Shown in pieces: positions 53,274 through 61,807 of a DNA stretch of 64,000 bases. Origin of the DNA: Beijerinckiaceae bacterium. Its GTDB lineage: Bacteria; Pseudomonadota; Alphaproteobacteria; Rhizobiales; Beijerinckiaceae. A program made the position numbers and the translations under genes. The notes under the pieces were generated by a model. The model worked only from the letters and a program-made list of their open reading frames with translations. It was not told where the DNA came from and ran no database searches. The DNA is taken from positions 89,883 to 153,882 of the forward strand of contig WSYC01000017.1 in the NCBI GenBank assembly GCA_009773635.1. The letters run 5' to 3'. How positions within the stretch are numbered: position 1 is the first letter of the stretch; every line of letters begins with the position of its first letter.

Positions 53274-54743
53274 TTATCCGTGCTTGAACACGATGGTTTT
53301 CATGGCGGTGAATTCGTAGAGCGCCTCGAAGCCCTTCTCGCGGCCATGGCCGGACTTCTTGACCCCGCCGAATGGGAGTTCGATGCCGCCGCCCGCGCCG
53401 AAGCCGTTGACGAACACCTGCCCGCAGCGCAACGCACGGGCAAGCCGCATCTGCCGGGCGCCATCCCGCGTCCAGAGTGCGGCCACCAGCCCGAAGTCGG
53501 TCGAATTGGCGAGGCGGACCGCCTCCGCCTCATCGGAGAACGGGATCGCCGAAAGCACCGGCCCGAAGATTTCCTCGCGCGCGAGCCGCATCTCCGGCGG
53601 CACATTGCCGATGAGTGTCGGGGGGACGAAAAACCCGGTATCGGCGGTGCCCTCGACGATGGTCCCACGCGCGAGGATCGGCAGCCCGGCGGCATCCGCC
53701 TCGCCGAGGAAGGTTTCGACGCGCGCCTTCTGTTTGGCAGAAATCAGCGGCCCGCAATCAAGGTCGGCTTCATGCGCACCCACGCGCAAGGCCGAGAACG
53801 CCGCCGCGAGCCGCTCCATGAAGGCATCGTAGATCGACCGTTCTACCAGAAGGCGCGAGCAGGCCGAGCACGTTTGCCCGGCGTTCTGCACGATGGCGTT
53901 GATCGCAAACGGCAGCACCGAATCAAGATCGGCATCCGCGAAGACGATCTGCGGCGATTTGCCGCCGAGTTCGAGCGTCACGCCGACGTGGTTCTCCGCC
54001 GCCGCCTTCTGCACGAGCGTGCCGACCTCGGGCGAACCGGTGAACGAGATGAAGTCGATCTGGGGATGGGCGGTCAACGCGCCGCCCGCGGCCTCGCCGG
54101 TGCCGGTGACGAGGTTGAGCGCGCCGGGCGGGAAGCCCACTGCCAGCGCGAGTTCCGCGATGCGGATGAGGCTGAGGCAGGCATCCTCCGCCGGCTTCAC
54201 CACGCACGCGTTGCCCGCCGCGAGGCTCGCGCCGACGGAGCGGCCGAAAATCTGCATCGGATAGTTCCACGGGATGATATGTGCGGTGACGCCGAGGGGT
54301 TCGCGCAGACCGATCACCGTCATCCCCGCGAGATAGGGGATGGTATCGCCGTGGAGCTTGTCCGCCGCGCCACCGTAGAATTCAAAATAGCGGGCGGTAG
54401 CGATGACATCCGCACGGGCCTGCTTCATTGGCTTGCCGCAGTCGCGCGCCTCGATGCCGGCGAGTTCATCGGCGTTGTCGAGAACCGCGGCGGAGAGCCG
54501 CATCAGCAGCCGGCCGCGCTCGAAGGCGGCGAGCTTGCCCCAGGCCCCCTCGTCGAAGGCCTGCCGCGCGGCCCTGACCGCAAGATCGATATCCGCGGCA
54601 TCGGAGGCGGCAATCTGGGCGAAAATCGCGCCGGTCGAGGGTTCGACCATCGGCAGGGTCCTGCCGGAGATGGCGGACTGCCACTTCGAGCCGATCAGGT
54701 TCCGGGTGACGTGGATATGCGTTCCGCGCGAAATCGCGTTCAT
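53274..54743 (-). CDS. NAD(P)-dependent aldehyde dehydrogenase
   Basis: 489 residues from the ATG at 54743 with GGAGG seven bases upstream; the longer frame is not needed. Family motifs: HIIPWNYPMQIFGRSVGASLAAGNACVVKPAEDACLS, FTGSPEVGTLVQKAAAENHVGVTLELGGKSPQIVFADADLD with the catalytic Glu, QNAGQTCSACSRLLVE with the catalytic Cys, EEIFGPVLSAIPF and ELPFGGVKKSGHGREKG. It oxidises an aldehyde to the acid. Substrate unknown. It is the first gene of a two-gene unit with the SDR. Confidence 0.93.
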   Translation of the reverse strand: MNAISRGTHIHVTRNLIGSKWQSAISGRTLPMVEPSTGAIFAQIAASDAADIDLAVRAARQAFDEGAWGKLAAFERGRLLMRLSAAVLDNADELAGIEARDCGKPMKQARADVIATARYFEFYGGAADKLHGDTIPYLAGMTVIGLREPLGVTAHIIPWNYPMQIFGRSVGASLAAGNACVVKPAEDACLSLIRIAELALAVGFPPGALNLVTGTGEAAGGALTAHPQIDFISFTGSPEVGTLVQKAAAENHVGVTLELGGKSPQIVFADADLDSVLPFAINAIVQNAGQTCSACSRLLVERSIYDAFMERLAAAFSALRVGAHEADLDCGPLISAKQKARVETFLGEADAAGLPILARGTIVEGTADTGFFVPPTLIGNVPPEMRLAREEIFGPVLSAIPFSDEAEAVRLANSTDFGLVAALWTRDGARQMRLARALRCGQVFVNGFGAGGGIELPFGGVKKSGHGREKGFEALYEFTAMKTIVFKHG

Positions 54744-54879
54744 GGTTTCCTCCCGGGCATTGCTGTGATGTCCGATTTTGTCCGCAGGATGCACCCGGAA
54801 TCGCCCCAAGAGCAAGATCGATCGGACGGTAGAGCCGGGCAGAAAAATCAAGCGCCTGCCTTGAATTGGCCCGGGGCTT

Positions 54880-54908
54880 TTGAAACAAGGCGCAACTTAC
54901 TCTAGCAT
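54880..54908 (+). promoter_or_regulatory. putative promoter of dusA
   Basis: TTGAAA (54880-54885), a 17-base spacer and TAGCAT (54903-54908) sit 58 bases before the dusA start in the 222-base gap after the divergent aldehyde dehydrogenase gene. Five and four of six consensus bases match. Confidence 0.45.
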
Positions 54909-54965
54909 ATCCGTTCGGAACCCGCGCATCCCGCGTGATGGTGTGGTGCGGATATTCTCCTAAGC

Positions 54966-55982
54966 ATGAAAGAAAACAGCGGCTTGAAGATGCGTTTCTC
55001 CGTGGCCCCGATGATGGATTGGACCGACAGGCACTGCCGTGTCTTCCACCGGCTGATGTCGCGCCATGCACTGCTCTATTCGGAAATGGTGACGACGGGG
55101 GCGATCCTCCACGGCGACCGGGATCGCCTGCTCGGTTTTTCGCCGGTCGAGCAGCCGGTCGCGCTCCAGCTTGGTGGCTCGGACCCGGCGGATCTTGCTG
55201 CCTCTGCGCGCATCGGTGCGGACTATGGCTACGGTGAGATCAATCTCAACTGCGGCTGCCCGTCAGATCGCGTGCAGAACGGGCGGTTCGGCGCGTGCCT
55301 GATGCGCGAGCCCGCGCTCGTCGCCGAATGCGTCAGCGCCATGAAGGCGGCGGTTTCGGTGCCGGTCACGGTGAAATGCCGCATCGGTGTCGATGATCAG
55401 GAGCCGGAGGAGGCGCTGTTCGCCATGGCCGAGGCGCTGGTCGCGGCGGGGGTCGATGCGCTCATTGTCCACGCCCGCAAGGCGTGGTTGCAAGGCCTGT
55501 CCCCGAAGGAAAACCGGGATATTCCGCCGCTCGATTACGCCATCGTCCGCGCTCTGAAGGCGCGGTATCCGGCGTTGCCGATCGCGATCAACGGCGGGAT
55601 CGCGACGATCGCCGAGGCGAAGAGCTTCCTCGTGGCAACTGCCGATGGCCCGGCGCTCGACGGCGTGATGATCGGCCGCGCGGCCTACCAGAACCCGTCG
55701 ATTTTGCTCGGCGTCGACCCGGAACTCTTCGGAGAGGCCGCGCCGCACCTCGATGGCTTCGCCGTGCTCGAAGCGCTGATGCCCTATCTTGAAGGGCTCG
55801 TCGCCGCCGGGCATTCGCCCCATGCACTCACGCGGCATGTGCTCGGCCTGTTCCAGGGCGTGCCAGGCGCGCGCGGCTTCCGGCGGCATCTGTCCACCGA
55901 GGCGGTGAAATCGGGCGCCGGTGCGGAGGTTCTGCGCGAGGCGATGGCGCTCGTGCGGCGCGCCGGTTCGCTTGCGGCCTAG
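54966..55982 (+). CDS. dusA: tRNA-dihydrouridine synthase A
   Basis: 338 residues. FMN-dependent reduction of uridine in the D-loop of tRNA. DusA-type motifs: SVAPMMDWTDRHCRVFHRLM, SEMVTTGAILHGD, QLGGSDPADLAASARI, NLNCGCPSDRVQNGRFGACLM with the catalytic Cys, and VHARKAWLQGLSPKENRDIPPLDY. The C-terminal GVPGARGFRRHLS is also typical. The gene ends tail to tail with a small membrane ORF, overlapping it by four bases. Confidence 0.94.
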   Translation: MKENSGLKMRFSVAPMMDWTDRHCRVFHRLMSRHALLYSEMVTTGAILHGDRDRLLGFSPVEQPVALQLGGSDPADLAASARIGADYGYGEINLNCGCPSDRVQNGRFGACLMREPALVAECVSAMKAAVSVPVTVKCRIGVDDQEPEEALFAMAEALVAAGVDALIVHARKAWLQGLSPKENRDIPPLDYAIVRALKARYPALPIAINGGIATIAEAKSFLVATADGPALDGVMIGRAAYQNPSILLGVDPELFGEAAPHLDGFAVLEALMPYLEGLVAAGHSPHALTRHVLGLFQGVPGARGFRRHLSTEAVKSGAGAEVLREAMALVRRAGSLAA

Positions 55983-56242
55983 AAACCGAAACTCGCCTTG
56001 TTGGAATAGGCCAGCGCGACGAGCGCCAGCAAACCGCCCCAGATCAGGGCATAGCGCACCGCGGTCCCGAGATCGTTGCCGAAGTAGGCGGCGATATTCG
56101 AGCCCGCCAGCACCAGACACATCACGGAGCCGATCAGCAGCGCAAAATTGCGCCCGAGGTCACCGGGAGCGCTCACTTGCGCGACAATCCATGCGACAAG
56201 AAGCGTCACGGCGAGAGCGGCGATCACGCGCGGCAGAGTCAT
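55979..56242 (-). CDS. small three-helix membrane protein, possibly the N-terminal stub of a TIGR02281-type aspartic protease
   Basis: 87 residues with AGGAG seven bases before the ATG, so it is probably translated. Hydrophobic segments at about 5-22, 33-53 and 62-80 make up nearly the whole protein, which ends shortly after ALIWGGLLALVALAYSNKASFGF. In Hyphomicrobiales a clan AA aspartic protease with a similar membrane N-terminus (helices, then a region like ALIW..LVLGYSYR..L) often neighbours dusA. Here the catalytic DTGA domain is absent and the stop lies inside the overlap with dusA. I infer a 3' truncation; a genuine small membrane protein remains possible. Confidence 0.6.
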   Translation of the reverse strand: MTLPRVIAALAVTLLVAWIVAQVSAPGDLGRNFALLIGSVMCLVLAGSNIAAYFGNDLGTAVRYALIWGGLLALVALAYSNKASFGF

Positions 56243-56264
56243 GCGGAAACTCCTGTGAAGGGTA

Positions 56265-57116
56265 TCATACCGGCCCGTGCCAGTTTGCGGCGGTGGAAAG
56301 CCCGATCAGCAGCACGATCTCGCTCACCTGTTGGCACGCGCCGAGAATGTCGCCGGTATGGCCGCCGATCTTGTCCCGCGCGAGGCGGATCGCGATCCAG
56401 AGGATCGGAACCAGCGCCAAGAGGGTTGCGAACAGCCCCGGCACGAGATCGATGGCATAGGCGGCGGGCAGCAGCATGACGAGGCCGATCGCCAGCGCCA
56501 CCATCAGTCCGCGTGCGCCGGGCATCGGCACGCTGGCGGCAAGGCCGGTGCCAGCCGCCGGAGGCAGCACCAGAACCGGGATCAGCGCCAGCGGCCGGGA
56601 GAGCGCGCCGATGCCGATCACCAGCGGCAACGCCATCGGTCCGACAAGGCGAAAGAGTTCCGCAAGCGCGAAAATCCGTAGCGCGAGCGCGAGCATCAAG
56701 GCGGCGGCGCCGTAGGTTCCGACCCGGCTATCTTTCATGATCTCCAGACGGTGCTCGCGCGTTGCGCCGCCCCAGAGCCCGTCGCAACTGTCGGCCAGCC
56801 CGTCCTCGTGGAACGCGCCGGTGACGGCAACGAGCGTCGCGATCGTCAAGGTGGCGGCGATGAAGGCGGAAACGCCGAGGAGATAGGCCAGCAGCCCCGC
56901 CGCCGCACCGCAGGTGCCGATCATCGCTCCGGCGATCGGGACAGCCCAGACCGCACGGGCGAAATCGGGCATGGCAAAGGGAGCCGGGTCCATGCCGAGG
57001 CGCGGCATCGGCAGCCGCGCGTAGAACCGCATCACCCGCAGGAAATCGCCGACCGCACCGAGTGGCGCGTCTGGCTCCTGCTTCTCGACAGGTGGGGGGG
57101 AGGGCGGTTGTGTCAT
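56265..57116 (-). CDS. cobS: adenosylcobinamide-GDP ribazoletransferase (cobalamin synthase)
   Basis: 283 residues from the ATG at 57116, which removes an unlikely N-terminal extension. A proline-rich cytoplasmic start precedes RLPMPRLGMDPAPFAMPDFARAVWAVPIAGAMIG, then the CobS signature GAFHEDGLADSCDGLWGGATREHRLEIMKDSRVGTYGA with acidic Mg-binding residues, and several membrane segments. It joins adenosylcobinamide-GDP and alpha-ribazole in the membrane, the last assembly step of vitamin B12. It is divergent from cobT, which makes its co-substrate precursor. Confidence 0.93.
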   Translation of the reverse strand: MTQPPSPPPVEKQEPDAPLGAVGDFLRVMRFYARLPMPRLGMDPAPFAMPDFARAVWAVPIAGAMIGTCGAAAGLLAYLLGVSAFIAATLTIATLVAVTGAFHEDGLADSCDGLWGGATREHRLEIMKDSRVGTYGAAALMLALALRIFALAELFRLVGPMALPLVIGIGALSRPLALIPVLVLPPAAGTGLAASVPMPGARGLMVALAIGLVMLLPAAYAIDLVPGLFATLLALVPILWIAIRLARDKIGGHTGDILGACQQVSEIVLLIGLSTAANWHGPV

Positions 57117-57198
57117 ACCGGGTGTATCGCTTTCCTGAATCGCCCGTGACCGCGTGGGTTGCGAAGGATGTGGACTGCATGATAGCGACCCTCGCAAG

Positions 57199-57230
57199 GT
57201 GCCGCCACCCCGTCTGTCGCCGGGCGGCAC
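57199..57230 (+). promoter_or_regulatory. hairpin directly upstream of the cobT ribosome-binding site
   Basis: GTGCCGCC (57199-57206) and GGCGGCAC (57223-57230) form a perfect 8-bp stem with a 16-base loop, ending where the AGGGAAAG ribosome site begins. The 125-base cobS-cobT gap is too short for, and lacks the core of, a cobalamin riboswitch. The hairpin could still modulate cobT translation. Confidence 0.35.
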
Positions 57231-57241
57231 AGGGAAAGCTC

Positions 57242-58261
57242 ATGTCCGTTACCGGCCTGCCGTTTGATGATATCCGCCTGCTGATCCTCTCTATGCCGGG
57301 GCCGGACGGCGCCGCCCGCGCAGCGGTTCAGGCGCGCGAGGCCGACCTCATCAAGCCGCAGGGCGCGCTTGGACGGCTTGAGGGCATTGCGGCGCATGTC
57401 GCGGCGTGGCAGGGCAAGGTAAGCCCTCGCATCAGCCGGCCGCTGGTGGCGATTTTTGCCGGCTCGCACGGTGTGGTCGCTAAAGGCGTTTCTGCTTATC
57501 CAGCAGCGGTCAATCGCGCGATGCTGGCGAGCTTCTCGAACGGGCATGCCGCGATCAACCAGCTCTGCAAGACCTTTGATCTCGGCCTGAAAGTGTTCGA
57601 TCTTGCGATCGATCTGCCGACCGGAGACATCACCGAGGGGCCGGCGTTGGAGGAAGCCGCCTGCGCCGCCACCATCGGGTTCGGCATGGAGGCGATCGCC
57701 AACGGCACGGACCTCCTGTGCCTTGGCGAGATGGGCATCGGCAACACGACCGCCGCCGCCGCGATCTATGCCGCGCTTTATGGCGGTCCAGCGTCCGATT
57801 GGGTCGGGCGTGGCACCGGTGTCGATGATGCCGGCCATGCGCGCAAGGTCGCGGCCGTGGAAGCCGCGCTGACGCTGCACCGCGATCACCTCGGCGATCC
57901 CCTCGAAGTGCTGCGCCGGCTCGGCGGGCGCGAGATCGCAGCGATGGTCGGAGCGATTCTCGCCGCTCGGATCGAACGCGTGCCGGTCATTCTCGATGGC
58001 TATGTCGTCACGGCTGCGGCGGCAATCTTGCACGCGATGGACCCGCGCGCGCTCGATCATTGCCTCGCGGGGCATTGCTCGGCGGAAGGGGCGCATGCCC
58101 GCGTGCTCGCAACCCTCGGCCTCGTGCCGATCCTCGATCTCGGGATGCGCCTTGGCGAGGGCTCGGGCGCGGCGCTGGCTGCCGGCATCGTCAAGGCGGC
58201 GCTCGCGTGCCACACGGGCATGGCGACCTTTGCCGAAGCGGCGGTGCCTGAGAGACAATAG
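57242..58261 (+). CDS. cobT: nicotinate-nucleotide-dimethylbenzimidazole phosphoribosyltransferase
   Basis: 339 residues from the ATG at 57242. It makes alpha-ribazole-5'-phosphate for the lower ligand of B12. Family motifs: LIKPQGALGRLEGIAAHVAAWQG, IFAGSHGVVAKGVSAYPAAVNRAMLASFSNGHAAINQL, LLCLGEMGIGNTTAAAAIYAAL, and REIAAMVGAILAARIERVPVILDGYVVTAAA, then GLVPILDLGMRLGEGSGAALA. Length is as usual. The enzyme is named CobU in the aerobic (Pseudomonas) nomenclature. It is divergent from cobS. Confidence 0.94.
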   Translation: MSVTGLPFDDIRLLILSMPGPDGAARAAVQAREADLIKPQGALGRLEGIAAHVAAWQGKVSPRISRPLVAIFAGSHGVVAKGVSAYPAAVNRAMLASFSNGHAAINQLCKTFDLGLKVFDLAIDLPTGDITEGPALEEAACAATIGFGMEAIANGTDLLCLGEMGIGNTTAAAAIYAALYGGPASDWVGRGTGVDDAGHARKVAAVEAALTLHRDHLGDPLEVLRRLGGREIAAMVGAILAARIERVPVILDGYVVTAAAAILHAMDPRALDHCLAGHCSAEGAHARVLATLGLVPILDLGMRLGEGSGAALAAGIVKAALACHTGMATFAEAAVPERQ

Positions 58262-58262
58262 C

Positions 58263-58302
58263 GTTTCCAAGCGAAGTGGGCACCGGTTCGCGTGAAGGAA
58301 AC
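58263..58302. repeat. Hyphomicrobiales intergenic palindromic repeat (copy 2)
   Basis: GTTTCC (58263-58268) pairs with GGAAAC (58297-58302), and GCGAA (58271-58275) with TTCGC (58287-58291), around GTGGGCACCGG. The core aligns with the reverse complement of the copy at 14899-14942 (GCgAAGTGG...ACCGGTT.GCGT). It fills the gap between the convergent cobT and histidine kinase genes and could also stop transcription from both sides. Confidence 0.7.
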
Positions 58303-58319
58303 CTGCTGAACCAAGGTGT

Positions 58320-59873
<1,554 letters not shown>

Positions 59874-60025
59874 GGATCAATCGATTGAGGTCGCCAGCCC
59901 CGATCATGCCTCACAAACGGTTAATCGAAGCCTGACGACCGGGATAAAATCAGGCGGAACGGCGCTTTATCCTGACGATGCGCATAGCGGGAATCGCGTA
60001 TGCTGCCGGTTTCGATGGAGACGTG

Positions 60026-60547
60026 ATGCTTCGCCCGCATTTCACCCTGGCCGCCGCCATTATTGCCCTGAGCCTGCTCGTTCTCGCGATGATCGGGCGC
60101 GAGCCGGACGAGCTTGTCACCGGCGCGGCCCATGCGATCGACGGCGACAGCCTCGTCGTGAACGGTCGTGAAATGCGCCTGAAAGGGCTTGATGCGCCCG
60201 AAGCTCGGCAGATGTGCGGCATCGACGGCAAGGAAGTCGCTTGCGGCCGGCAGGCGACGGTCGCACTCAGGCGCTGGCTCACGCGCGGACCCGTCACCTG
60301 CACCGGTAACGAGCAGGACCGGTATCGGCGCCTGCTCGTTACCTGCCGCGTCAACGGGCAGGATATCGGCGCTGATCTCGTGCGGAACGGCTTTGCAATC
60401 GCCTACGGCGGCTATGCCGAGGAAGAAAAATTCGCAGCGAACGACAACCGCGGCATCTGGGCCGGCACATTCGAACGGCCGGAGGCTTACCGCCGCCGCC
60501 TGCGCGAGGCAGGGCAGGGCAATCAGCGCCCGCAGCAACGGCCTTGA
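60026..60547 (+). CDS. membrane-anchored or secreted thermonuclease-family (SNase-like) protein
   Basis: 173 residues from the ATG at 60026 with GGAG six bases before it. A hydrophobic N-terminal segment (about 8-24) is followed by the staphylococcal nuclease fold: HAIDGDSLVVNGREMRLKGLDAPEARQMC with the calcium-binding Asp residues and the first catalytic Arg region, and TCTGNEQDRYRRLLVTCRVNGQDIGADLVRNGFAIAY with the second. It should cut nucleic acids outside the cytoplasm. An upstream histidine kinase gene is divergent. The GST gene follows after 47 bases. Confidence 0.88.
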   Translation: MLRPHFTLAAAIIALSLLVLAMIGREPDELVTGAAHAIDGDSLVVNGREMRLKGLDAPEARQMCGIDGKEVACGRQATVALRRWLTRGPVTCTGNEQDRYRRLLVTCRVNGQDIGADLVRNGFAIAYGGYAEEEKFAANDNRGIWAGTFERPEAYRRRLREAGQGNQRPQQRP

Positions 60548-60594
60548 CCCGACCGCAATCCTCGTGTCCGCTCAGCGCAAGCAGGGAGGATAAC

Positions 60595-61206
60595 ATGCTG
60601 TTGTTCGATGGTGGGCGGGCACCCAATGCCCGGCGTGTGCGCATCTTTCTGGCCGAAAAGGGCATTTCGGTCCCCATGCAGCCAATTGATATCGGCAAGA
60701 TGGAGCAGCGCACGGAGAGTTTTCTCGCGATCAACCCGCTTGGTTGCGTGCCGGCACTGAAGCTCGATGACGGCACGGTGATCACCGAATCGGTCGCGAT
60801 CTGCCGCTATTTCGAGGAGCTCCAGCCCGATCCGCCGTTGTTCGGCGTCGGTGCGCTCGGGAAGGCGCTGGTCGAGATGTGGAACCGTCGTGCCGAACTG
60901 GAGCTGTACCTCTCGGTCCAGCACGCGTTCCGGCACACACACCCCGGCATGGCGGACTATGAAGTGCCGCAGGTTGCAGCCTGGGGCGAAGCGAACCGGC
61001 CACGCGCCATCGCGGCGATGCAGCTCATCGACGCGCAACTCGCGAAACATCGCTATGTCGCGGGCGAGCGCTACTCCATCGCGGATATCACGACCCTTGT
61101 CGCCGTCGAGTTCATCAAGCCTGCGAAAATCGCGATACCGGACGATCTGGTGCATCTGAAGCGCTGGCATGCCGAATGCGCCGCGCGCCCGAGCGCGAGC
61201 GCCTGA
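60595..61206 (+). CDS. glutathione S-transferase family protein
   Basis: 203 residues; the start is fixed by AGGGAGGA (60583-60590). The N-terminal thioredoxin-like domain contains the cis-proline and glutathione-binding region (NPLGCVPALKLDDGTVITESVAICRYFEE); the usual catalytic position near the start reads GGRAPNARRVRIFLAEKGI, with Asn or Ser-like chemistry uncertain. The C-terminal helical domain has VAGERYSIADITTLVAVEF. It is cytoplasmic. Whether it conjugates glutathione or has another role cannot be told. Confidence 0.88.
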   Translation: MLLFDGGRAPNARRVRIFLAEKGISVPMQPIDIGKMEQRTESFLAINPLGCVPALKLDDGTVITESVAICRYFEELQPDPPLFGVGALGKALVEMWNRRAELELYLSVQHAFRHTHPGMADYEVPQVAAWGEANRPRAIAAMQLIDAQLAKHRYVAGERYSIADITTLVAVEFIKPAKIAIPDDLVHLKRWHAECAARPSASA

Positions 61207-61224
61207 TCCCGGAGTGCCTGATTG

Positions 61225-61704
61225 ATGCGATCCTGCCGACTGGCCCTGCTCGCCGCCCTCGTCGTCTTGTCCGGCGGGGGGGCGCGCTCCGATGTGCTGA
61301 CAGGCCCGCAGATCCGGGACTTGTTCACGGGAAACACTGTAACCGGCGTTTACTCCGGCGGCGGACCTTTCAGCGAATACCATGCTGCGGATGGCCGGGC
61401 GCTCGGCGACAACGGCTTCACACTCAATATCGATGCCTGCTGGAATACGGCCGGGGATAGCGTCTGCTACCACTACGGGCCGGCCAAGGATCGCCGCACC
61501 TATTGCTTCACGGTTGAAAGAGATGGCGACAACCTGACCTTGCGCGTCGCTGATTCCGGGCGTCTCAATGCCGTCGCCAGCCTCGAAAAAGGCAATCCCG
61601 GCGCTCACGGGGATGGCAAGCGGCGCTGGTCCTGCGATGATCTGCTCTCACGCGGGAGCGATGGTTCGAAAAATGCGGCATGGTCGAACGCGGAGCCGAA
61701 ATGA
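61225..61704 (+). CDS. small secreted protein of unknown function
   Basis: 159 residues starting at the ATG at 61225, with GGAG at 61211-61214. A signal peptide (RSCRLALLAALVVLSGGGARSDV) precedes a soluble domain with LTGPQIRDLFTGNTVTGVYSGGGPFSEYHAADGRALGDNGF, the CWNTAGDSVCYHYGP segment and two further cysteines (YCF, WSCDD), which could form two disulfides. The pattern G-N-T-V-x-G-V-Y-x-G-G-x-F-x-E-Y-H is common in small periplasmic proteins of Hyphomicrobiales of unknown role. The DNA after it carries a hairpin. Confidence 0.7.
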   Translation: MRSCRLALLAALVVLSGGGARSDVLTGPQIRDLFTGNTVTGVYSGGGPFSEYHAADGRALGDNGFTLNIDACWNTAGDSVCYHYGPAKDRRTYCFTVERDGDNLTLRVADSGRLNAVASLEKGNPGAHGDGKRRWSCDDLLSRGSDGSKNAAWSNAEPK

Positions 61705-61758
61705 TCCGCATCAAGGTCGCAGCCTTGATTTCGCCGTTCTATGTTCATGCGTTGTATA

Positions 61759-61779
61759 GGCAGCGTCTGCGACGCTGCC
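61759..61779 (+). terminator. hairpin between the secreted protein and the caspase-like gene
   Basis: GGCAGCGTC (61759-61767), loop TGC and GACGCTGCC (61771-61779) form a perfect 9-bp stem, followed by CTTT. It fits a terminator for the upstream gene, though the T-run is short. It lies 28 bases before the next start, so a role in its translation is also possible. Confidence 0.45.
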
Positions 61780-61807
61780 CTTTCGTCAACGGGTAAGGAG
61801 GCACGCC

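Noticed and set aside
57117..57241. Cobalamin riboswitch between cobS and cobT
   Set aside because: The gap is 125 bases and lacks the conserved B12-box core; only a simple hairpin is present.
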